From an uncultured Rickettsiales bacterium (GTDB taxonomy: Bacteria > Pseudomonadota > Alphaproteobacteria > Rickettsiales > UBA1997): a DNA stretch of 6,179 nucleotides. Both the position numbers and the translations under genes were made by a program. The DNA is taken from positions 1-6,179 of the forward strand of contig CALXRO010000087.1 in the NCBI GenBank assembly GCA_944390875.1. Direction: 5' to 3'. Positions 1 through 5,864 of the stretch are shown piece after piece. Positions within the stretch are counted from its first letter, which is position 1; each line of letters begins with the position of its first letter. The notes beneath the pieces are model-generated. The model ran no database searches. It saw only the letters and a program-made list of their open reading frames with translations, and was not told the DNA's origin.

Positions 1-1403
1 ACTTCCTCAAGTTTTGTTCTAGTTTTTATTATTTCACTTTTTGTTGATAATAATCTTATTCCATCAACAACCATTGTTTGTATACTTATTTGTCCAATTT
101 TCTCAACTTTATCTTCATTAATTCTTAATATAGTACCATTCTTTGATTTTGCTATATTTTTTATACCACATAATCTTGCTACTTTTTGATGTTCAAGAAT
201 ATGAGTTGGTTCTCCATGTACAGCTATGGCAATTTTAGGTTTTACATAACTATAAAATTTCTTTAAATCATCTAAACAATAATGTCCCGACACATGTACA
301 AAATCATTTTTTTCTGTTATAACTTCAACATCCTTTTCGGCAAGTTTATTATATATAAGTATTAAATCTTTTTCGTTTCCAGGTATAACCTTAGAAGAAA
401 ATATAACACAGTCGTCTTCTCCTAAATTTATATGTTTATAGTTACCACTAGCTAATTTATCTATACCTGCATTTATATTTCCTTGACAACCAGTTGCAAT
501 AAACAACAAATTTCTTTTCTTATAATTTTTAATCTCATCTTCTGGAAGAAATTCATATTTATCTTGTAAATAACCAACATTTTTTGCTACTTTAACTAAT
601 CTGTATAAAGACGAGCCAATTAAAACAACTTTTCTTTTAAGTTTCTTAGCCAAGTCCATTATTATTTTTACCCTTCCTATATTTGAAGCAAAAGTAGTAA
701 ATACCAATAATCCACTTCTTTTTTTTGTTATATTATAAAAACTATTAAATAATTCACTTTCAGATTTTTGCTCAACATTATTAAATATATTTGTGGATTC
801 ACATACAGTTGCTAATATTTCCTTATTAATACCCATTTGTTTTAAACGCTTTATATCAGATCTTTGTCCAACAACTGGATTTTCATCAAATTTCCAATCT
901 CCACTATGTAAAATGTTACCTTTTTCTGTTTTTATTATTAAGGCATTCATTTCAGGTGTAGAATGTGTTAAGCCAACAAATTCAATATCAAATGGATCTA
1001 ATTTAACCTTATCACCTTCATTTACTTCAATTATTTCTAAATTATTGTAATAATCATACTCTTTTAATTTTTCTTGTAGAAAAATTTTAGTGAATCTTGA
1101 GGTATATATGGGAATTGCTAATTCTGGCCATATATACTGTACTGCCCCTATATGATCTTCATGTATATGAGTTATAAATAGCCCAAGTATATCATTTCTT
1201 ATTTTTTTAATTATTGATAGATCTGGAACTAATAAATCTATTCCTGGTATCATTTTTGTAAAACCTATACCACAATCAACCATTATCCATTTACCAGCAT
1301 AGTGATATAAATTACAATTTAAACCTATTTCATTGGAGCCGCCCAGTGGTATAAATAACAAATCATCTTTATATTTTTTTAAGTTTAAATTTTTTATTTC
1401 CAT
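1..1403 (-). CDS. rnj: Ribonuclease J (metallo-beta-lactamase/beta-CASP RNase), 3' end beyond window
   Basis: RNase J is a cytoplasmic zinc-dependent 5'-3' exoribonuclease and endonuclease acting in mRNA turnover and rRNA maturation. The frame is open from ATG 1403-1401 to the left edge, 467 codons without a stop. Family members are about 550 residues, so roughly the last 90 (C-terminal domain) are missing. Visible motifs are PLGGSNEIG (residues 19-27), MVDCG (near 41-45), the metal motif HIHEDH (H79, H81, D83, H84), THSTPE (H147), HSGDW (D169), the beta-CASP elements CEST (E202) and FASN (near 238-241), HVSGH (H370-H374) and VHGEP (H396). All expected metal ligands are present, so the enzyme should be active. 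It lies 42 bp after rho on the same strand, without an intervening GC-rich terminator or an obvious promoter, so it is probably in the rho operon. No Shine-Dalgarno sequence is visible. The wording of the motifs is alphaproteobacterial. Identification is firm; the operon is inferred. Confidence 0.96.
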   Translation of the reverse strand, partial: MEIKNLNLKKYKDDLLFIPLGGSNEIGLNCNLYHYAGKWIMVDCGIGFTKMIPGIDLLVPDLSIIKKIRNDILGLFITHIHEDHIGAVQYIWPELAIPIYTSRFTKIFLQEKLKEYDYYNNLEIIEVNEGDKVKLDPFDIEFVGLTHSTPEMNALIIKTEKGNILHSGDWKFDENPVVGQRSDIKRLKQMGINKEILATVCESTNIFNNVEQKSESELFNSFYNITKKRSGLLVFTTFASNIGRVKIIMDLAKKLKRKVVLIGSSLYRLVKVAKNVGYLQDKYEFLPEDEIKNYKKRNLLFIATGCQGNINAGIDKLASGNYKHINLGEDDCVIFSSKVIPGNEKDLILIYNKLAEKDVEVITEKNDFVHVSGHYCLDDLKKFYSYVKPKIAIAVHGEPTHILEHQKVARLCGIKNIAKSKNGTILRINEDKVEKIGQISIQTMVVDGIRLLSTKSEIIKTRTKLEE

Positions 1404-1441
1404 AATAAATAAGTATTTATTGCAAAAAATATTAATATTTT
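1404..1441. repeat. Two A+T-only palindromes in the rho-rnj gap
   Basis: Two perfect inverted repeats fill most of the 42-bp gap. One (1404-1421) has arms AATAAATA/TATTTATT with a 2-nt centre and directly abuts the rnj start codon. The other (1426-1441) is the 16-bp self-complementary AAAATATTAATATTTT, followed on the minus strand by two more T. The stems contain no G or C, so they would be weak hairpins in RNA. I do not call them an intrinsic terminator. They could mark an mRNA processing site or tune rnj translation, or be chance products of base composition. Confidence 0.35.
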
Positions 1442-1445
1442 ATTA

Positions 1446-3092
1446 TTATCCTACTTTATTCATAGTATCAAAAAATTCTGCATTGGTTTTTGTAACATCT
1501 ACCTTGTCTTTCATAAATTCCATAGCACTTACTGTATCCATAGTTGATAAAATTTTCCTTAACATCCAAGTCTTTGATAATATAGATTTATCAAGCAATA
1601 ATTCTTCTTTTCTTGTACCTGATTTAATTAGGTCTATTGCAGGAAATATTCTTTTGTCTGATATTTTTCTATCAAGTACAATTTCACTGTTTCCAGTTCC
1701 TTTAAATTCTTCAAAAATAACCTCATCCATTTTTGACCCAGTTTCAACTAAAGCAGTAGCTATTATAGTTAATGAACCACCATTTTCTATATTTCTAGCG
1801 GCTCCAAAAAACCTTTTTGGTTTTTGTAAAGCATTTGCATCAACGCCACCGGTTAAAACTTTTCCTGAAGATGGTACAACATTATTATATGCTCTTGCTA
1901 GTCTTGTTATTGAATCAAGTAATATTACAACATCTCTTCCACTTTCAACCATTCTTTTTGCTTTTTCTATAACTATTTCAGCAAGTTGAACATGTCTATA
2001 AGCGGGTTCATCAAAAGTAGAACTTACTACTTCACCTTGTACAGATCTAGCCATATCAGTTACTTCTTCAGGTCTTTCATCTATTAATAATACCATTAAA
2101 GTTATTTCAGGATGTGCTTTAGTTATAGCATGAGCTATATTTTGCATAAGAGTTGTTTTACCAGTTTTTGGCGGAGCAACTATTAAAGCTCTTTGGCCTT
2201 TACCTATAGGTGAAATTATATCAAGTATTCTAGAACTATCATCTTTTTTATTTATAAATGCTTCTGTATCTTCAAGATTTAGTTTTTTATCTGGATATAA
2301 AGGAGTTAAATCATCGAATCTTATTCTATGTTTTGCCTCTTCCACACTAAGATCATTAATTGAGTCAAGTTTTAATAAAGCAAAATATTTTTCGCCTTTT
2401 TTTGGTGCTCTAATCTTTCCTTTGATAACATCACCATTCCTTAGTCCAAATTTTTTTATTTGTGTTGGCGAAACATATATATCATCAGGACCAGCAACAT
2501 AATTTGAATTTGTTGATCTTAAAAAACCAAAAGTGTCAGGCAATATTTCTAGTACACCTTCACCAATTATCATATTTTCTGGATTTCTATCAGAAAATTC
2601 TTTAAGTATTGCATAAATCATATCTTGTTTATGCATATCATTTATATCTTCTATTCTGCCATTAGCATAAGCAATAAGTTCTCTAGGAGTTTTGTTTTTT
2701 AAGAAATTTAATTCTATTGTTTCTTTTGGAGTACTTTGTCTTAGTTGTTCTTCTCTAACTATTTCCTCTAATATTTCATTTAAATCTTTTTTTGTTGGTT
2801 TTTCTTCTTTTGGTCGCTCATCAATATCGCTTAATATAAAATTAATTTTATCTTCTTTTGTCTCTAATAAAGGCATATCTCTTGTTTCAACTACTGTAGG
2901 AATATATTCTTTATCGTCATCTTTTGAAATTATTTCAAAGTTCTCTTTTTCAATTATTGGAAACTCCTTAGAATTTTCTGTTTTTTTACTTATTGTTATT
3001 TTTTTTCTTGGAGTTCTTGTTTTTTTCTTATTCTCAGCATTATTGTCATCATTGACGATAATATTTTCGTTTTCATTATTGGATTCTAACAT
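1446..3092 (-). CDS. rho: Transcription termination factor Rho with long N-terminal extension
   Basis: Rho is a hexameric RNA-dependent ATPase/helicase that ends transcription at Rho-dependent sites. From residue 127 the 548-aa product aligns by eye with E. coli Rho: the N-terminal helical domain (about 127-170, with KQDMIYAILK), the primary RNA-binding fold (about 175-245; TFGFLRS with F188 and F190), and the ATPase domain. Walker A is APPKTGKT (K312, T313), the catalytic glutamate is E339 in LIDERPEE, and Walker B is LLDS (D393). The Q-loop lies in TGGVDANAL (414-422), the R-loop lysine is K454 and the arginine finger R494 is in SGTRKEELL. All are at an offset of 128 from E. coli numbering. 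Residues 1-126 are an Asn/Asp/Glu/Lys-rich, probably disordered extension with a basic patch at 22-37; E. coli Rho (about 420 aa) lacks it. The ATG start has no Shine-Dalgarno. M73 is the first internal alternative, but the frame is open and codon use similar from M1. A candidate promoter lies about 50 bp upstream. Confidence 0.97.
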   Translation of the reverse strand: MLESNNENENIIVNDDNNAENKKKTRTPRKKITISKKTENSKEFPIIEKENFEIISKDDDKEYIPTVVETRDMPLLETKEDKINFILSDIDERPKEEKPTKKDLNEILEEIVREEQLRQSTPKETIELNFLKNKTPRELIAYANGRIEDINDMHKQDMIYAILKEFSDRNPENMIIGEGVLEILPDTFGFLRSTNSNYVAGPDDIYVSPTQIKKFGLRNGDVIKGKIRAPKKGEKYFALLKLDSINDLSVEEAKHRIRFDDLTPLYPDKKLNLEDTEAFINKKDDSSRILDIISPIGKGQRALIVAPPKTGKTTLMQNIAHAITKAHPEITLMVLLIDERPEEVTDMARSVQGEVVSSTFDEPAYRHVQLAEIVIEKAKRMVESGRDVVILLDSITRLARAYNNVVPSSGKVLTGGVDANALQKPKRFFGAARNIENGGSLTIIATALVETGSKMDEVIFEEFKGTGNSEIVLDRKISDKRIFPAIDLIKSGTRKEELLLDKSILSKTWMLRKILSTMDTVSAMEFMKDKVDVTKTNAEFFDTMNKVG

Positions 3093-3147
3093 AATAATAT
3101 TGTTTTTAATAAAAGGATTAATTTATTAAAGAATGATTTTTTTACTA

Positions 3148-3176
3148 ATTATTAAGCTATCAGTTTTTAATGTCAA
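3148..3176 (-). promoter_or_regulatory. Candidate sigma70-type promoter of rho (-rnj)
   Basis: On the minus strand a perfect -35 box TTGACA (3176-3171) is followed after 17 nt by AATAAT (3153-3148), which matches TATAAT at five of six positions. The predicted start is near 3141, an A on the minus strand, giving a leader of about 49 nt before the rho ATG. The -35 box sits inside the palindrome at 3167-3186, so a protein bound there would block RNA polymerase. This is a match by eye in A+T-rich DNA; the perfect -35 is the strongest support. Confidence 0.6.
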
Positions 3177-3186
3177 GTGACATTAA
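3167..3186. promoter_or_regulatory. Perfect 20-bp palindrome over the rho -35 box; candidate operator
   Basis: The arms TTAATGTCA (3167-3175) and TGACATTAA (3178-3186) are exact reverse complements around a 2-nt AG centre. Neither strand has a T-run directly after it, which argues against a terminator. It contains the rho -35 box and lies about 14 bp upstream of the tRNA -35 box, so one bound dimer could affect both divergent promoters. A half-site TTAATGT recurs at 3210-3216, inside the spacer of the candidate tRNA promoter. The cognate regulator is unknown. Confidence 0.5.
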
Positions 3187-3199
3187 TAAAAAAAATTAA

Positions 3200-3227
3200 T
3201 TGAAAATTTTTAATGTAGCAGTATATT
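3200..3227 (+). promoter_or_regulatory. Candidate promoter of the tRNA-Arg gene
   Basis: TTGAAA (3200-3205, five of six to TTGACA) is followed after 16 nt by TATATT (3222-3227, five of six). An overlapping alternative -10, TATTAT at 3224-3229, has an 18-nt spacer. Either would start transcription about 14-16 nt before the tRNA. The region is so A+T-rich that other -10-like hexamers exist, for example TATACT at 3236-3241. Confidence 0.45.
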
Positions 3228-3249
3228 ATAAGTATTATACTATATAAAT

Positions 3250-3326
3250 GCACCCGTAGCTCAATTGGATAGAGTACCGGATTGCGAATCTGGCGGTTAG
3301 GAGTTCAAACCTCCTCGGGTGCGCCA
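3250..3326 (+). tRNA. tRNA-Arg, anticodon GCG (G34 instead of usual bacterial A34)
   Basis: A complete 77-nt cloverleaf with encoded CCA. The acceptor stem is GCACCCG (3250-3256) with CGGGTGC (3316-3322), all seven pairs Watson-Crick. The D arm is GCTC/GAGT with a 9-nt loop containing GG and A20. The anticodon stem is CCGGA/TCTGG (one G-T pair) around the loop TTGCGAA, placing anticodon GCG at 3284-3286. The variable loop has 5 nt; the T arm is AGGAG/CTCCT with loop TTCAAAC; the discriminator is G and CCA ends at 3326. Arginine identity is supported by C35, A20 and close likeness to E. coli tRNA-Arg(ACG), which shares the CGTAGCTCA start, GGATAGAGTA and GCGGT. The wobble base is G, so it should read CGC and CGU but not CGA. 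It lies between divergent rho and co-directional gyrB, with no terminator seen after it. Confidence 0.95.
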
Positions 3327-3337
3327 TAAAGCTATAA

Positions 3338-3366
3338 TTGTAAATCAAATACATTTATTCTATAAT
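3338..3366 (+). promoter_or_regulatory. Candidate sigma70-type promoter of gyrB (-rsmG)
   Basis: A perfect -10 box TATAAT (3361-3366) follows TTGTAA (3338-3343, four of six to TTGACA) at the optimal 17-nt spacing. Transcription would start near 3373, giving a leader of about 65 nt before the preferred gyrB start. No terminator separates it from the tRNA gene, so some gyrB message could also come from tRNA read-through. Confidence 0.6.
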
Positions 3367-3371
3367 AGGTC

Positions 3372-3380
3372 TTATCCCCA
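3372..3380 (+). other. DnaA-box-like nonamer at the gyrB transcription start
   Basis: TTATCCCCA differs from the DnaA-box consensus TTATCCACA at one of nine positions. It lies on the predicted gyrB start, between the arms of the 3335-3390 inverted repeat. A single box with a mismatch is weak evidence. It might allow DnaA control of gyrB or be chance. No second box was seen nearby, so it is not an origin on this evidence. Confidence 0.2.
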
Positions 3381-3402
3381 TTTACAATTAATAAAATATT
3401 TG

Positions 3403-3417
3403 TTACAATGTTTGTAA
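3403..3417. repeat. Short inverted repeat TTACAA-TGT-TTGTAA upstream of gyrB
   Basis: Six-bp arms (3403-3408 and 3412-3417) flank a 3-nt centre. The hexamer is the same as that inside the arms at 3335-3345 and 3380-3390, so four copies in both orientations fall within 3338-3417. It covers the less likely gyrB start at 3408 and lies in the leader of the predicted transcript, where it could be a protein site or a small hairpin. Confidence 0.35.
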
Positions 3418-3437
3418 TCAACAGATATTTTTCAATA

Positions 3438-5864
3438 ATGGGAGAGGATTTTAACGATAGTAATAAAAATTATGATGCGTCATCAATAAAAATACTAAGA
3501 GGATTAGACGCAGTTAGAAAAAGACCAGGTATGTACATAGGTGATACTGATGATGGAACTGGTTTACATCACATGGTCTATGAAGTTTTAGACAATTCAA
3601 TAGATGAAGCATTAGCTGGGCACTGTAATAAAATAATAGTTACTATAAACAAAGATAATTCAATTACTGTACTTGATAATGGTAGAGGAATACCAACAGA
3701 TATACATCCAGAAGAAGGCAGATCTGCTGCAGAAGTTGTTATGACTGACCTTCATGCTGGTGGTAAATTTGATCAAAATTCTTATAAAGTTTCCGGTGGA
3801 CTCCATGGAGTTGGTGTCTCAGTTGTTAATGCTCTTTCTACATGGCTAAAATTAAAAATATGGAGAAATGGACATGAATATTTTGTAGAATTTAGAGATG
3901 GAGTAGCTGTTAATCCTTTGGCTATAATAGGCGATTGCGAAACAACAAAAACAGGCACAGAAGTTACTTTTTATCCATCTATAGATATTTTTAAAAGTAT
4001 TAATTTTGACTACTCAGTACTTGAAAGAACGATAAGAGAAAAGGCTTTTTTAAATTCTGGTGTATATATAGAATTAAGAGATTTAAGAGATGAACCAGAA
4101 AAAAATGGAATTTTCCATTATGAAGGTGGACTTATAGAATTTATAAACTACATGGATAAAGGCAAAGAACATTTACATCAGCCTTTATATATAGTTTCTT
4201 CAGATGATTCAAAAGGTATAAGTTTTGAACTATCTTTATGTTGGAATGATGGATATCACGAAAACATAATTTGCTTTACAAACAATATTAGACAAAGAGA
4301 TGGAGGAACACATTTAGCAGGCTTAAAAAATGCTTTAACAAGGGTTGTAAATAATTATATAGAAACACAAGATTTTTTTAAAAAACAGAAAATAGAATTA
4401 ACGGGAGATGATATAAGAGAAGGTTTAACTGCTGTGTTATCTGTAAAGGTACCAGATCCAAAATTCTCATCTCAAACTAAAGACAAACTTGTTTCGTCTG
4501 AAGTAAGACCAGTAGTTGAAAATGGTACAGTAAATCAATTATCAAAATATTTTGAAGAAAATCCTATAGATGCAAAAGTAATAGTTGAAAAAGCTTTCGA
4601 AGGTGCAAGAGCTAGAATCGCTGCAAGAAAAGCGCGAGAATTAACTAGAAGAAAGGGTGCACTTGATATTGCTAATCTTCCTGGTAAATTAGCTGATTGT
4701 CAAGAAAAGGATCCAGCAAAAAGCGAATTGTATATAGTTGAGGGTGATTCAGCAGGAGGTTCTGCTAAAGCTGGAAGAAATAGAAAATATCAAGCAATTC
4801 TTCCAGTATTTGGTAAAATATTAAATACTGAAAAATCCAGATTTGATAAAGTTATTACATCTGAAAAAATGGGAATGTTAATTACAGCATTGGGTACAGG
4901 AATAGGTAAAGAAGATTTTGACATAAATAAGTTAAGGTATCATAAAATAATACTAATGGCAGATGCTGATGTCGATGGTTCACATATAAGAACATTATTT
5001 ATGACTTTCTTTTATAGACATATGCCAAAAATAATTGAAGATGGTTACTTGTATATAGCACAACCACCATTGTATAGAGTTAAAAAAGGCAATAGTGAAC
5101 TATATATAAAAAACGAAACTTCATTTTCTGAATACATAATAAATAATGCAATAAGTGATGCTATTTTAAAAAATGATTCCGAAGAATTATTTGGTAAATT
5201 TTTAGATGAGTATATAATAAAAACAAATTACTTTGTTAATTTATTAAAAAATCTATCAAGATTTCTAAATATAAATGTTCTTGAAGCATTAGCATACTCG
5301 AATGCTTTTAATATAAATATTTTTAATGAATCTGCAATAGAAGAAAAAGCTGAAAAAATCGTATCAAGACTTAATTCTTTAAAAGATGATCCTGATATAC
5401 AATGGCTATATGAAATTAATAACCAAGCAGAATTAAAAATCATAAAAAGCCATAAAGGAATTAGAAATGAATTTATAATTAATGAAAAATTAATTAATAA
5501 GCCTGAATCTCTTGAAATCAACAAATATCAAGAAAATATTTATTCAATTTTCAATAGAAAATTATATTTTATTAAAAAAGATGAAAATTTTGAAATAAAT
5601 ACACCTATTGAACTTATGAATCTTATTGAACAAATAGGACAAAAAGGTATATCAATTCAACGTTTTAAAGGTCTTGGAGAAATGAATGCCGAGCAGTTAT
5701 GGGAAACAACTTTAAATCCAGAAAATAGAACATTGTTAAAAGTTACAATAGAAGATGCAGCTATAGCCGATGAAACATTTGCAACCTTAATGGGTAATGT
5801 TGTCGAACCTAGGCGAGATTTTATACAAGAAAATGCGCTAAAGGTAGTCAATCTTGATGTATAA
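3438..5864 (+). CDS. gyrB: DNA gyrase subunit B
   Basis: GyrB is the ATPase subunit of the A2B2 gyrase that introduces negative supercoils. In this 808-aa form (E. coli 804) the GHKL ATPase domain spans about 1-225, with E49 as catalytic base, N53, D80 in LDNGRGIP, and the ATP-lid segment GGLHGVGVSVVNAL (120-133). R143 and T172 correspond to E. coli R136 and T165, the coumarin-contact positions, so no resistance change is seen. The transducer domain follows with the ATP-contacting K348 in QTKDKL. The TOPRIM domain has EGDSAGGSAKAGRNRK (E435) and DADVDG (D509, D511, D513). A Lys/Asn/Ile-rich insert (about 552-738), typical of proteobacterial GyrB but diverged, precedes QRFKGLGEMNAEQLW (741-755). 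I prefer ATG 3438 because its N-terminus length fits relatives; ATG 3408 in frame would add MFVINRYFSI. Neither has a Shine-Dalgarno. rsmG overlaps its end. Confidence 0.97.
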   Translation: MGEDFNDSNKNYDASSIKILRGLDAVRKRPGMYIGDTDDGTGLHHMVYEVLDNSIDEALAGHCNKIIVTINKDNSITVLDNGRGIPTDIHPEEGRSAAEVVMTDLHAGGKFDQNSYKVSGGLHGVGVSVVNALSTWLKLKIWRNGHEYFVEFRDGVAVNPLAIIGDCETTKTGTEVTFYPSIDIFKSINFDYSVLERTIREKAFLNSGVYIELRDLRDEPEKNGIFHYEGGLIEFINYMDKGKEHLHQPLYIVSSDDSKGISFELSLCWNDGYHENIICFTNNIRQRDGGTHLAGLKNALTRVVNNYIETQDFFKKQKIELTGDDIREGLTAVLSVKVPDPKFSSQTKDKLVSSEVRPVVENGTVNQLSKYFEENPIDAKVIVEKAFEGARARIAARKARELTRRKGALDIANLPGKLADCQEKDPAKSELYIVEGDSAGGSAKAGRNRKYQAILPVFGKILNTEKSRFDKVITSEKMGMLITALGTGIGKEDFDINKLRYHKIILMADADVDGSHIRTLFMTFFYRHMPKIIEDGYLYIAQPPLYRVKKGNSELYIKNETSFSEYIINNAISDAILKNDSEELFGKFLDEYIIKTNYFVNLLKNLSRFLNINVLEALAYSNAFNINIFNESAIEEKAEKIVSRLNSLKDDPDIQWLYEINNQAELKIIKSHKGIRNEFIINEKLINKPESLEINKYQENIYSIFNRKLYFIKKDENFEINTPIELMNLIEQIGQKGISIQRFKGLGEMNAEQLWETTLNPENRTLLKVTIEDAAIADETFATLMGNVVEPRRDFIQENALKVVNLDV

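Larger units (their letters stand above)
3335..3390. promoter_or_regulatory. 11-bp inverted repeat bracketing the gyrB promoter
   Basis: TAATTGTAAAT (3335-3345) and ATTTACAATTA (3380-3390) are exact reverse complements, 45 bp apart centre to centre. The left arm contains the candidate gyrB -35 hexamer and the right arm lies just after the predicted start of transcription. Such an arrangement could bind a repressor pair or a supercoiling-sensitive factor. As RNA it could fold only if transcription began further upstream, for example by read-through from the tRNA gene. Function is inferred from position only. Confidence 0.45.

Noticed and set aside
793..1050. Short plus-strand open frame inside rnj
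   Set aside because: Antisense shadow of the RNase J catalytic region, where the minus-strand motifs are intact.
1426..1441. A+T-only palindrome with trailing T considered as terminator of rho
   Set aside because: It has no G or C pairs and a very weak predicted hairpin. It may be composition-driven, and rnj follows at once on the same strand.
1333..1989. Open frame of 218 codons on the plus strand crossing rnj start and rho 3' end
   Set aside because: It is antisense to two well-identified genes and has no recognisable domain.
2692..3129. Open frame of 145 codons on the plus strand opposite the rho N-terminus, with a hydrophobic Ser/Phe/Leu-rich translation
   Set aside because: It is the antisense of the Lys/Glu/Asn-rich rho extension, which produces Phe/Leu/Ser-rich frames on the other strand. 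It has no RBS or family motif, and rho is certain.
3167..3186. Palindrome considered as an intrinsic terminator
   Set aside because: The stem is A+T-rich and is not followed by a T-run on either strand; it overlaps a perfect -35 box, so a control site is more likely.
3250..3326. tRNA considered as a pseudogene or misread anticodon
   Set aside because: All stems pair, the loop is a standard 7 nt with T33, arginine identity bases are present and CCA is encoded, so a functional gene is the simpler reading.
3093..3437. Intergenic region considered as the chromosome origin
   Set aside because: Only one imperfect DnaA box was seen and no properly spaced CtrA-type TTAA-N7-TTAA pair; TTAA pairs present have other spacings. 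The evidence is insufficient.
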